A stretch of 64,000 nucleotides of DNA from Amycolatopsis sp. 195334CR (lineage in GTDB: Bacteria > Actinomycetota > Actinomycetes > Mycobacteriales > Pseudonocardiaceae): positions 2,108,001 to 2,172,000 of the forward strand of contig NZ_JAFJMJ010000001.1 in NCBI RefSeq assembly GCF_017309385.1. Direction: 5' to 3'. Shown here one piece after another: positions 40,958-48,996 of this stretch; the stretch's first letter is position 1, and each line of letters starts with the position of its first letter. A model generated the notes under the pieces. The model saw only the letters and a list, made by a program, of their open reading frames with translations. It was not told the DNA's origin and searched no databases. A program made the position numbers and the translations under genes.

Positions 40958-41908
40958 GTGCACGCCACCAGCACCATCGAACAGGTTCCCGCGCCCCCTG
41001 CGGTCTCCGACAGCCGCACGTTCAAGCGCGCCATCCGCGATCTCAAGCAGGGCTACGCCAATCGTGAGCTCTGGAGCCATCTCGGCTGGCAGGACATCAA
41101 GCAGCGCTACCGCCGCTCCGTGCTCGGCCCGTTCTGGATCACCATCAGCCAGGGTGTCATCGCGCTCGGGCTCGGGGTCCTCTACGCGGTCCTGTTCGGC
41201 GCGCCGGTGGCGACCTTCCTGCCGTACGTGGCCACCGGCCTGATCGTCTGGACGTTCATCAGCGGCTGCCTCACCGAAGGCATGGAGTGCTTCATCTCCA
41301 ACGAGGGGCTGATCAAGCAGCTGCCCTCGCCGCTGTCGGTGTACGCACTGCGCACGGTGTGGCGCCAGATGCTGATGTTCGCCCACAACATCATCGTCTA
41401 CGTGGTCATCATGCTGATCTACGTCGGGACGCTGAGCGGGCCGTACACGCTGACCGGCGACGGCACCTGCGGTGGCGTGAACACCGCGTGGACCTGCCAC
41501 CCCGGCATCGGCTTCGACATCCTGCTGGCCATCCCCGGCTTCATGCTGGTGGCGCTGAACGCGGGCTGGGTGACCATGCTGCTCGGCATCATCTCCACCC
41601 GCTTCCGCGACATCCCCCAGGTGATCAACGCGCTGGTCCAGCTGCTGTTCTACCTGACCCCGATCGTCTGGCCGCTGGACCAGGTCAGCGCCGTCGGCGG
41701 CAACCGGCACCAGCTGGCCGAGACCGTGCTGCCGATCATCCAGCTCAACCCGATCTACCATCTGGTCCAGGTGGTCCGCGCGCCGCTGCTGGGCCAGCAC
41801 CTGAGCATCTACAGCTGGCTCGCGGTCGCCGGGATGGCGATCGTCGGCTGGGCGCTGGCGCTGGTCGCCATGCGCAACTACCGTGCCCGCGTCTCGTATT
41901 GGGTGTGA
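40958..41908 (+). CDS. Wzm-type ABC transporter permease (galactan export)
   Basis: A 316-residue ABC-2 permease: N-terminal amphipathic segment (LWSHLGWQDIKQRYRRSVLG, the classic O-antigen exporter interface helix) and six membrane helices through LAVAGMAIVGWALALVAMRN. It resembles Rv3783 (RfbD/Wzm), which with Wzt moves the lipid-linked galactan precursor of arabinogalactan across the membrane. TACCCT (40944-40949) lies 8 bases before GTG 40958, so it heads a leaderless wzm-wzt-glfT1 transcript. The order differs from M. tuberculosis, where wzt and glfT1 come first. Confidence 0.88.
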   Translation: MHATSTIEQVPAPPAVSDSRTFKRAIRDLKQGYANRELWSHLGWQDIKQRYRRSVLGPFWITISQGVIALGLGVLYAVLFGAPVATFLPYVATGLIVWTFISGCLTEGMECFISNEGLIKQLPSPLSVYALRTVWRQMLMFAHNIIVYVVIMLIYVGTLSGPYTLTGDGTCGGVNTAWTCHPGIGFDILLAIPGFMLVALNAGWVTMLLGIISTRFRDIPQVINALVQLLFYLTPIVWPLDQVSAVGGNRHQLAETVLPIIQLNPIYHLVQVVRAPLLGQHLSIYSWLAVAGMAIVGWALALVAMRNYRARVSYWV

Positions 41909-41918
41909 CAGGAAACCA

Positions 41919-42734
41919 ATGGTCAGCATTGAAGTTCGCAACGCCTACGTCGACTTCCCGATCTTCGACGCGAAAACCCGGTCGCTGAAGAAGAAGGTGA
42001 TCGGGAAGGTCGGCGGCAAGATCGGCACCGGCAGCCGGATCCCGATCATCGAGGCGCTGCGCGACGTGACGATCTCGCTCTCCGAGGGCGACCGGGTCGG
42101 CCTGGTCGGGCACAACGGGGCCGGCAAGTCCACCCTGCTTCGCCTGCTGTCGGGCATCTACGAGCCCACCCGCGGCTCGGCCCGCGTGGTCGGCAAGGTG
42201 GCGCCGGTGTTCGACCTCGGCGTCGGCATGGACCCGGAGATCTCCGGCCTGGAGAACATCATGATCCGGGGCCTGTTCCTCGGCATGACGCGCAAGGAGA
42301 TGGAGAAGCGGGTCGACGACATCACCGAGTTCACCGAACTCGGCGACTTCCTCCAGATGCCGCTGCGCACCTACTCGACGGGTATGCGGGTGCGCCTGGC
42401 GCTGGGCATCGTCACCTCGATCGACCCGGAGATCCTGATCCTGGACGAGGGCATCGGCGCGGTGGACGCGGCGTTCATGGCCAAGGCGCGCGACCGGCTC
42501 AAGGACCTGGTCCGCCGGTCCGGCCTGCTGGTCTTCGCCAACCACTCCGACGAGTTCCTCGCCGAGTTCTGCGATTCGGCGATCTGGATGGACGAGGGTG
42601 AGGTCAAGCAGCACGGCTCGCTGCGGGAGGTGCTCACCGCCTACAAGGGCCGGGACCCCTTCCAAAACCTGAGCCCCGAGGTGCTGGAGCGGATCGGGCA
42701 GGCCCCGGTCCTGAGCGGGAACGGCGGCGAGTAG
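41919..42734 (+). CDS. Wzt-type ABC transporter ATPase (galactan export)
   Basis: A 271-residue ATPase: Walker A VGLVGHNGAGKSTLLRLL, signature RTYSTGMRVRLALGIVTSID, Walker B EILILDEGIGAVDAAF and H-loop LVFANHSDEFLAEFC. It lacks the C-terminal carbohydrate-binding domain of the longer O-antigen Wzt proteins, like Rv3781. Export is therefore probably not gated by a modified chain end. It begins 10 bp after wzm and is followed 2 bp later by glfT1, a tight operon. Confidence 0.9.
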   Translation: MVSIEVRNAYVDFPIFDAKTRSLKKKVIGKVGGKIGTGSRIPIIEALRDVTISLSEGDRVGLVGHNGAGKSTLLRLLSGIYEPTRGSARVVGKVAPVFDLGVGMDPEISGLENIMIRGLFLGMTRKEMEKRVDDITEFTELGDFLQMPLRTYSTGMRVRLALGIVTSIDPEILILDEGIGAVDAAFMAKARDRLKDLVRRSGLLVFANHSDEFLAEFCDSAIWMDEGEVKQHGSLREVLTAYKGRDPFQNLSPEVLERIGQAPVLSGNGGE

Positions 42735-42736
42735 AC

Positions 42737-43636
42737 GTGGAGCAAGCGCTGGCGGCGGGTTCGGTGGTGGCCGTGGTGGTCACGCGCCACCGGCGTGAAC
42801 TGCTCGCGGACTCACTGAAGATCATCGCCGCGCAGACGCGGCCGGTGGACCACCTGGTGGTGGTGGACAACGGGCCGGACCAGTCCGCCGAAGACGTGGT
42901 CGCCGGTTTCCCGTTGCCGTACACGTACCTGCCCTCCCACCGGAACCTCGGTGGGGCGGGCGGGTTCGCGCTGGGCATGCTGCACGCGCTCTCGCTGGGC
43001 GCGGACTGGGTGTGGCTGGCCGACGACGACGGCAGGCCTGCCGACGAGAACGTGCTGGCGGTGCTGCTGAAGGTCGCCGAGGAGCGCGACCTCGCCGAGG
43101 TTTCGCCGGTGGTGTCGAACATCGAGAACCCGGACAAGCTGGCGTTCCCGTTGCGGCGCGGCCTGACCTGGAAGCGCTCGGCTTCGGAGCTGGGCGAGGA
43201 CTTTCTGCCGGGCATCGCCTCGCTGATGAACGGCGCGTTGTTCCGTTCGTCCACTTTGGACGTTGTCGGCGTGCCGGACCTGCGGCTGTTCTTCCGGGGC
43301 GACGAGGTCGAACTGCACCGGCGGCTGGTGCGCTCGGGGCTGCCGTTCGGTACCTCGCTGCGCACCACCTACCTGCACCCGGACGGCTCGGACGAGTTCA
43401 AGCCGATGCTGGGCGGGCGGTTCCACGCGCAGGACCCGTCGAACGAGGTGAAGCGGTACTACACCTACCGGAATCGCGGGTACCTGCTGTCGCAGCCGGG
43501 GATGCGGAAGATCGGCGCGCTGGAGATCGTCCGGTTCGGGCTGTACTTCGTCGGCGTGAAGCGGGACCCGAAGGCTTTCGTGCAGTGGCTGAAACTGGTG
43601 CGGCAGGGGCAGCGGGAGCGCTTCTTCCGCTACTGA
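42737..43636 (+). CDS. glfT1: GlfT1 galactofuranosyltransferase
   Basis: A 299-residue GT2 enzyme: VVAVVVTRHRRELLADSLK, DHLVVVDNGPDQSAEDVV, LPSHRNLGGAGGFALGMLHA and the metal-binding WVWLADDDGRPADENVLAVL. It corresponds to Rv3782, which adds the first two galactofuranose units to the decaprenyl-PP-GlcNAc-Rha linker. It follows wzt with a 2-base gap, GTG start at 42737, so linker priming and export are encoded together. It is convergent with the toxin-immunity operon; small hairpins lie between (43633-43646 and 43655-43669). Confidence 0.88.
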   Translation: MEQALAAGSVVAVVVTRHRRELLADSLKIIAAQTRPVDHLVVVDNGPDQSAEDVVAGFPLPYTYLPSHRNLGGAGGFALGMLHALSLGADWVWLADDDGRPADENVLAVLLKVAEERDLAEVSPVVSNIENPDKLAFPLRRGLTWKRSASELGEDFLPGIASLMNGALFRSSTLDVVGVPDLRLFFRGDEVELHRRLVRSGLPFGTSLRTTYLHPDGSDEFKPMLGGRFHAQDPSNEVKRYYTYRNRGYLLSQPGMRKIGALEIVRFGLYFVGVKRDPKAFVQWLKLVRQGQRERFFRY

Positions 43637-43721
43637 GGCTTCTCAGGTGGTGTAGGGGGTACAGCCCCCGGTTCGAGCTCGACGGAGACCCACTGGCCAG
43701 GGGTCGCCGGTTCTCATCGCA

Positions 43722-44168
43722 TCATTCCTCGCGGTACGGCGAGGGCCAGTTCGGCTCGACGAACAGGCCCGGCCCGGCCAGCTCCCGATGGGCGTCCACT
43801 GTGGACCCGACGTACAGGTAGAAGTCGTTGCCCACGTGCGCGTAGAACCGGTCGTCGTCCTCCAGGCGGCACCAGATGCCCGCCTCCCGCAGCATCGCCC
43901 GGCACACCTCGACCGCCTCGTCCAGCGAAAGCCACTGCCCCTCGCGGATCGCCGCGTCCTCGCCTTCCAGGCCGCGGACCCGCACCCGCGTCACCCCGGA
44001 AAGCTCGGCCGCGGTCCGCACCGCCTGCAGGTACAACCCCTCGACGCGCTCGTACTCAGCGCGGTCGACCAGCTCCCCGATGTCGGAGTACGCGGTCCAC
44101 TCCTCCGGGTCGTGGGCCTCGCCGTACTTCGTGACCTTGTACTGGTGACCGCGCCGGCTGGTTCTCAT
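43722..44168 (-). CDS. Probable immunity protein of the Rhs toxin locus
   Basis: A 148-residue soluble protein, last gene of the minus-strand toxin operon. It contains YKVTKYGEAHDPEEWTAYSD, a 'KVTKY...WTxxSDIG' pattern I associate with small proteins of actinomycete toxin/immunity loci, and a C-terminal part with FYAHVGNDFYLYVGSTVDAH. It overlaps the zinc-ribbon gene by ATGA (44165-44168). Neutralising the metallopeptidase-like toxin is inferred from position. GGTTCTCATCGC is repeated at its start (44160-44171) and just past its end (about 43709-43720). Confidence 0.6.
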   Translation of the reverse strand: MRTSRRGHQYKVTKYGEAHDPEEWTAYSDIGELVDRAEYERVEGLYLQAVRTAAELSGVTRVRVRGLEGEDAAIREGQWLSLDEAVEVCRAMLREAGIWCRLEDDDRFYAHVGNDFYLYVGSTVDAHRELAGPGLFVEPNWPSPYREE

Positions 44169-44527
44169 CGCTTGGGGGTGAAGGTTTGCGGCAGCACGCC
44201 GGAATCCCAGAGCGCGTCGAGGTGGTCGAGCAGGGCCATCAGGTCCTTGTCCCGGAGAGCCCGCAGTTCCGCCGACTTCTCCCCTGGATCGTCGAACTCG
44301 AAATCCGGGTGGAGCGGCGGTCCCGTCGACGACGCGTAGCGGCGGCAGTTCGCACACCACACGTACGACATGGCGACCCGGCGCGGCCCGTCGTGGTCGT
44401 AGAGGTACCGGCGCACGGCCTTCTTGCCGCACGCCGGGCACACGCGCTCCACCGCCTCGGTGAGCGGCGGCGCCGAGCGCCCCAGCGCCTCGATCTCCCG
44501 CGGTGAGTAGGTCCGCCACCGGCTCAT
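44165..44527 (-). CDS. Zinc-ribbon protein of the Rhs toxin locus
   Basis: A 120-residue protein with two CxxC pairs, RVCPACGKKAVRRYLYDHDG and VWCANCRRYASS, forming a four-Cys zinc ribbon, followed by a helical part (LRALRDKDLMALLDHLDALW). It overlaps the Rhs gene by ATGA (44524-44527) and the immunity-like gene by ATGA. It could be a second immunity protein, an adaptor for the toxin, or a metal-handling partner of the HExxH domain. I know no defined family for it. Confidence 0.6.
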   Translation of the reverse strand: MSRWRTYSPREIEALGRSAPPLTEAVERVCPACGKKAVRRYLYDHDGPRRVAMSYVWCANCRRYASSTGPPLHPDFEFDDPGEKSAELRALRDKDLMALLDHLDALWDSGVLPQTFTPKR

Positions 44528-47500
44528 GACCGGCCGGTCCTCCGGTTGAATTCGGCCAGCATGCGCTGACCGTACTCCTCGGCCTGCGCCTCGGTGCCAC
44601 CGTGACCCCAGAGCCGTCGCGAGTCCTGGTGGTAGATCTCGTGGAACAGGCTGGCGATCGCGGTGTCGCGGTTCTCCAGGCCCCGATCGGTGATCTCGAT
44701 CAGCGGCCGCCCGCGCGGACCGGTCATCGGGACGTCCGGATCACGCGGGTCCACACCGGCGTTCGCCGGGGAACGGGCGTAGGCCGGTCGCCCGTCCGGC
44801 CCGATGATCTCGGGTACGTGCACGATGTCGTAGTCGCGCACGCTCATCCCGGCCCGCCCGAGATCCATCCTCAGCTGGTTGATCCGGCAGGGCGTCAGCC
44901 CCAGCGGATCGGCGAACACGGTGGTGTTGGGCACGTAACCGTGCGGGTTGAAGCCACCGGCCAGCCCCAGCGGGTCGCTCGAGTAGTAGTTCCCCAGCGC
45001 GGTGTCGTAGTACCGGAAGAGGTTGTACTCCAGCCCCGTCTCCACGTCGTGGTACTGCCCGGGGAAACCGAACGGCGTGCCCGGTGCCTCCTCCGCCCGC
45101 TTCCCCCAGGCCGTGCTCGTCCGCCGCCAAGCGAGCCTGCCGTCGTCGGTGATCAGCTCGGCCGGGGTACCGAGCAGATCCGTGACGATGGAGTAGAACT
45201 GCTCGTCGAACCATTCCGCCGAGCCGGGCGAGGTGGACCGCTCGAACTGGACGAGCGGCGCCACGCCACCCGGTGCCCGCTCCCAGGTGGTCGTCCGGAC
45301 CGGGGCGAGGTCGTCCCGCCAGTGGGACTGCTCGGCCAGAGTCGTTCCGTCCCAAGCGAAATCCACCTGCTCGCGCACCGATCCGTCGGCGGCGAGGCGT
45401 TGCTTGGCGATCCTCCTGCCGAGCGGGTCGTACCGGTAGCGCCACCTCGTGCCGTCCGGGGTCACGACCCCGGTCAGCCGGTCCTGCGCATCCCAGGAGT
45501 ACTGCCAGCTCGCCGGTTTCGCCGAGAGCCGCTTCTGCTGCTTCGCCACGACCCGGCCCTGTGCGTCGTGGTGGAGGCTGACCCCGCCCGCGGCACGGAG
45601 GCGGCTGCCCTCGTACTCACGTGCTTCGGGCTGCGCGGGTGCCCCGGCGGTGGCGATGTTGCCCGCCGCGTCGTACGAATACCGCTCGATCGAAGCGCCG
45701 TCGACGCCGGTGATCCGGCCGACCGGGTCGAGCTGGAACCGCCGCGTCCCGGCGAGGTGGTCGTCGATCGAGCTGACGTACCCGTCGGACCGGTAGTGGT
45801 ACCGCCGCCGCTGCAACACCTGAGCCCGCGGGTTCGTGCCGCCCACCACGGACACCGTCTGCGATTCGAGCCGGCGCCCGGTGTCCCAGGTCTGGGCCAC
45901 CACGGTGCCCGAATCGAGCAGCCGCTCCACCTCGTGCCCGGTGACGTCGTAGCCGAAGCTCAGCGCGTGCCGCGCGGTGGTCAGGCCGACCGGCTGGTGG
46001 TTGGCGTCGTAGGTCCAGGTGCTCTCGACCCCGCCGGGGGTTATGCGGGCCACCCGCCTGCCGATGACGTCGTACCGGGAGGTGACCGTGCGGCCGTTCA
46101 CCGACTCGGTCAGCACGCTGCCCCGGACGTCACGTGTGTAGCTCAGCTCGGCATCCGGGCTCGTCGCGCGGACGAGCCGCCCGGCCGGGTCGTACTCGAA
46201 CCTGGTGACCTCGCCCGCCACCCACTGCTCGATCACGTTACCGAGGGCGTCACGCACCAGTTCCGTCGTTTCACCGACGCCGTTGGTGCGGGCGATCAGG
46301 CTGCCCGCCGCGTCGTAGCGGTAGGTGAGCTGCCTGCCGTCGAAGTCGGTCTCGCTGACCACGTTGCCCGCGGCGTCGTAGGTGTACTGCCAGACCGCGC
46401 CGTGGGCGTTGGTCACCGAGATCAGCTGGAGCGTTTCGTCGTAGGCGAACCACACGGTGCTGCCGTCCGGGTCGGTGCGGCTCGCGGGCAGGTCGAAGTG
46501 CGTGGTGCTCATCCGCGTCACCCGCCCGGCCGGATCGACGTGCTCCACCTGGTTGCCCTCGCCGTCGTACCGCCACCGGTCGACCCCGCCGTCGGGATAG
46601 GTCCGCGTCAGCGGCCGCCCCTCCACCGTCCAGGTCAGCGTGGTCACCGCGCCGAGCGGATCGGTCACCGAGCTGACCCGGCCGAACTGGTCCCTGGTGT
46701 ACCGCACGGCCGCCCCCAGCGGGTCCACCGTCGCCACGGCCAGGCCCGCGGCGTTCGTCTCCACCCGGCGCTCCCCGCCCGCGGCGTCGGTCATCGAAGT
46801 CAGGTGGCCGCGCTCGTCGTAGGCGTACCGGGTGGTCGCCCCGGCCGGATCGGTCAGCGCGACCAGGAGCCCGCGGTGGTCGTAGTCCTGCCGCCAGACG
46901 GCGCCGTCCGGCGCGATGACCGTGGTCGGCCTGCCGAACCGGTTGTACTCCGACAACGCCTGGCTGCCGTCCGGCCGGGTCAGCGCAACCAGGTTGCCCG
47001 CTTCGTCGTAGGCGTACCGGGTGGTGCGCCCGAGCGGGTCGGTGCGCGAGCGCAGCTGGTCGAGTTCGTCCCACTCCTGCGTCGTGGTGTGGCCGAGCGG
47101 ATCGGTCTCGGCGATCACGCGCCTGGCTTCGTTGTAGCGGTAGGTGGTGGTGCGGCCGAGCGCGTCGGTGAACCTGGTGAGCAGGTTTTCGGGTTCGTAG
47201 GTGAAGGTGCCGTTGAGGAAACCGCCGGAACCCTGGTTGGCCACGCACCGCCCGTCCCCGTCGTACAGGTAGCGGTACCACTCGCCGTTGCGGTCGGTCC
47301 ACCCGACGATGCGACCGGCGTGGTCGTAGTCGAACCGCATCGCCGAATTCGACGAGTTGATCACTTCGGCCAGGTGCCCGGTGTCGTGGTAGGTGAAGCG
47401 CACCAGCGAAATGTCGTCGCCCGCGTCGCTGTGCAGCCGCAGTTCGCGCACCCGGCCGTCACGGCTGTCCACCTCGATCCGGTAACCGCCGTCGTGCCGC

Positions 47501-48936
47501 ACCGAAGTCGGCATTCCCGAGTCTTCGCGGTCGAAGTGGATGCGGACGCCTGCCCGGTTTTCGACCGCACCGAGCCAATGCACCCGGTCCCGGCCCGGTT
47601 CGAAGTGCAGCACATCGGCTTGCTGGGGCCGGGTGATCGCGAATCCCGTCGCCGTGCGGGCCAGCGGCCAGCGCGGTCCGACCCGGGGCAGCACTTCGCC
47701 GTCGACCGGCGGGTCCGGGTAGACCAGCAGCATGCCGTCCTCACCGACGTAGACCACGCCCTCGTCGTCGAACTCCAGCCGTTGGTCCATTGTGGACGCC
47801 CAGGACCGGCCGAAGAGCTGCCCGGCGCGGTACGAGGAAACGTGGGTTCGCCGCAACACCAGCGGCAGCACCGCGTCGAGGCGCACGTCGGTCTGCCCGA
47901 GCACCATCTCCCCGGTGACCACGTCGATCGGGTCGTTGCAGGTTTGCCGGTCCTGCTCCGGCGTTTTGGTGTCGTCCGCGTCCTTCGGGCGGTTGTTCCC
48001 GTTGCCGCGGTCCGACTGGCCGGGACCGTCCTTCGTGGGTGTCGTCCCCGGTGTGTCCGCGCCGGACGGGGTGTCCGTCGAGTTCGGCGTGGTGTCCGGG
48101 GAATTCGGGGTGGTGTCCGGGGTCTTGGTGGTGTTCGGCTTCGCGCTCGACGGGGTCGTGCTGCTCCCGGGTTTCCCGCCCTTGCGCAGCATTTTCGACA
48201 GCTTCTCGATGATCTCGCCGAGTTTGTCGATGATCTTGCGGATCTTCGGCGAGACGTTGCCGATCGTCTTGACCAGTTTGCGGATGAACTCGCTGATCTT
48301 GTTGATGGTCTTCGTGATCGCCGTCGTGGCTTGGACGGCGATCACCGGGGTGGCGAAGCCGAGGGTGCCCGCGGCTTCCAGGGCCCAGGTGATCAGCTTG
48401 CCGACGAGTTCGGCCACCAGGTCGCGCACCAGCTCACGCACGGCGGCGACGACGGTGCCCATGATCATCACGCCCGCCGAGATACCGTCGGCCAGCGAGG
48501 CGGCTCCGGCGAGGGCGTCGGCCTGCTCGGCGGCCGCGCCTCGGTAGGCCTCAGCGCCTTCGCCCTGCCAGCCCGCCGTGCCGTTGGTGACCTCGTTCCC
48601 CAGGTCTCCGGCGATGGCGTTGACCTCGGCGGCGACGTTCGCCCAGGTGTCGGAGAAGGACTGGATCACCGGCGGATCACCCGCCAGCCAGTCCAGCGCC
48701 TCCTTCAACGGCTGGACGTGCTCGATCAGCCAGGACACGCCGTACGACGCCAGCGTGCCGATCGGATCGACCACCAGCGAGAGCACTTCGAGCCCGACGC
48801 CGACCGCGCCGAGTCCGGCTTCGACCCACGAACCATCGGACACACCGTTGGCCAGATCGACCGCGGACTCCGCGATCCCGATCCCGGTCACCCCGGTCGT
48901 CTGCGACTGCGCCTGCGCTACCAGCGGATTGCTCAT
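44524..48936 (-). CDS. WXG100-Rhs polymorphic toxin with C-terminal HEIYH metallopeptidase-like domain
   Basis: A 1470-residue protein. Residues 1-240 form a helical WXG100-like export module (GTAGWQGEGAEAYRG, Trp123). A Thr/Pro/Asp-rich linker spans about 250-330. CNDPIDVVTGEMVLGQTDV opens the Rhs shell (DUF6531), with many YD repeats (such as YRYDAAGSLIARTNG) to about 1330. The Rhs core closes at DPLGLAGGFNPHGYVPNTTV then FADPLGL. The last 120 residues (1351-1470) are the toxin: LENRDTAIASLFHEIYHQDS with zinc motif H1432-E-x-x-H1436 and EAQAEEYG as a likely third-ligand region. GAGGGGA precedes the ATG. Secretion through type VII and peptidase action in target cells are inferred. Confidence 0.85.
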   Translation of the reverse strand: MSNPLVAQAQSQTTGVTGIGIAESAVDLANGVSDGSWVEAGLGAVGVGLEVLSLVVDPIGTLASYGVSWLIEHVQPLKEALDWLAGDPPVIQSFSDTWANVAAEVNAIAGDLGNEVTNGTAGWQGEGAEAYRGAAAEQADALAGAASLADGISAGVMIMGTVVAAVRELVRDLVAELVGKLITWALEAAGTLGFATPVIAVQATTAITKTINKISEFIRKLVKTIGNVSPKIRKIIDKLGEIIEKLSKMLRKGGKPGSSTTPSSAKPNTTKTPDTTPNSPDTTPNSTDTPSGADTPGTTPTKDGPGQSDRGNGNNRPKDADDTKTPEQDRQTCNDPIDVVTGEMVLGQTDVRLDAVLPLVLRRTHVSSYRAGQLFGRSWASTMDQRLEFDDEGVVYVGEDGMLLVYPDPPVDGEVLPRVGPRWPLARTATGFAITRPQQADVLHFEPGRDRVHWLGAVENRAGVRIHFDREDSGMPTSVRHDGGYRIEVDSRDGRVRELRLHSDAGDDISLVRFTYHDTGHLAEVINSSNSAMRFDYDHAGRIVGWTDRNGEWYRYLYDGDGRCVANQGSGGFLNGTFTYEPENLLTRFTDALGRTTTYRYNEARRVIAETDPLGHTTTQEWDELDQLRSRTDPLGRTTRYAYDEAGNLVALTRPDGSQALSEYNRFGRPTTVIAPDGAVWRQDYDHRGLLVALTDPAGATTRYAYDERGHLTSMTDAAGGERRVETNAAGLAVATVDPLGAAVRYTRDQFGRVSSVTDPLGAVTTLTWTVEGRPLTRTYPDGGVDRWRYDGEGNQVEHVDPAGRVTRMSTTHFDLPASRTDPDGSTVWFAYDETLQLISVTNAHGAVWQYTYDAAGNVVSETDFDGRQLTYRYDAAGSLIARTNGVGETTELVRDALGNVIEQWVAGEVTRFEYDPAGRLVRATSPDAELSYTRDVRGSVLTESVNGRTVTSRYDVIGRRVARITPGGVESTWTYDANHQPVGLTTARHALSFGYDVTGHEVERLLDSGTVVAQTWDTGRRLESQTVSVVGGTNPRAQVLQRRRYHYRSDGYVSSIDDHLAGTRRFQLDPVGRITGVDGASIERYSYDAAGNIATAGAPAQPEAREYEGSRLRAAGGVSLHHDAQGRVVAKQQKRLSAKPASWQYSWDAQDRLTGVVTPDGTRWRYRYDPLGRRIAKQRLAADGSVREQVDFAWDGTTLAEQSHWRDDLAPVRTTTWERAPGGVAPLVQFERSTSPGSAEWFDEQFYSIVTDLLGTPAELITDDGRLAWRRTSTAWGKRAEEAPGTPFGFPGQYHDVETGLEYNLFRYYDTALGNYYSSDPLGLAGGFNPHGYVPNTTVFADPLGLTPCRINQLRMDLGRAGMSVRDYDIVHVPEIIGPDGRPAYARSPANAGVDPRDPDVPMTGPRGRPLIEITDRGLENRDTAIASLFHEIYHQDSRRLWGHGGTEAQAEEYGQRMLAEFNRRTGRS

Positions 48937-48996
48937 CCGTCCCCCTCAGCGACACCTGAAGGGTATGACGGTCAGCGGGGTACCCGCGGTTCCCGT

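Noticed and set aside
43655..43700. A tRNA-like piece (GGTTCGAG with flanking GC stems) past glfT1
   Set aside because: The stems do not form a cloverleaf and no acceptor stem or CCA is present; more likely part of a convergent terminator region. No attachment-site repeat was found.
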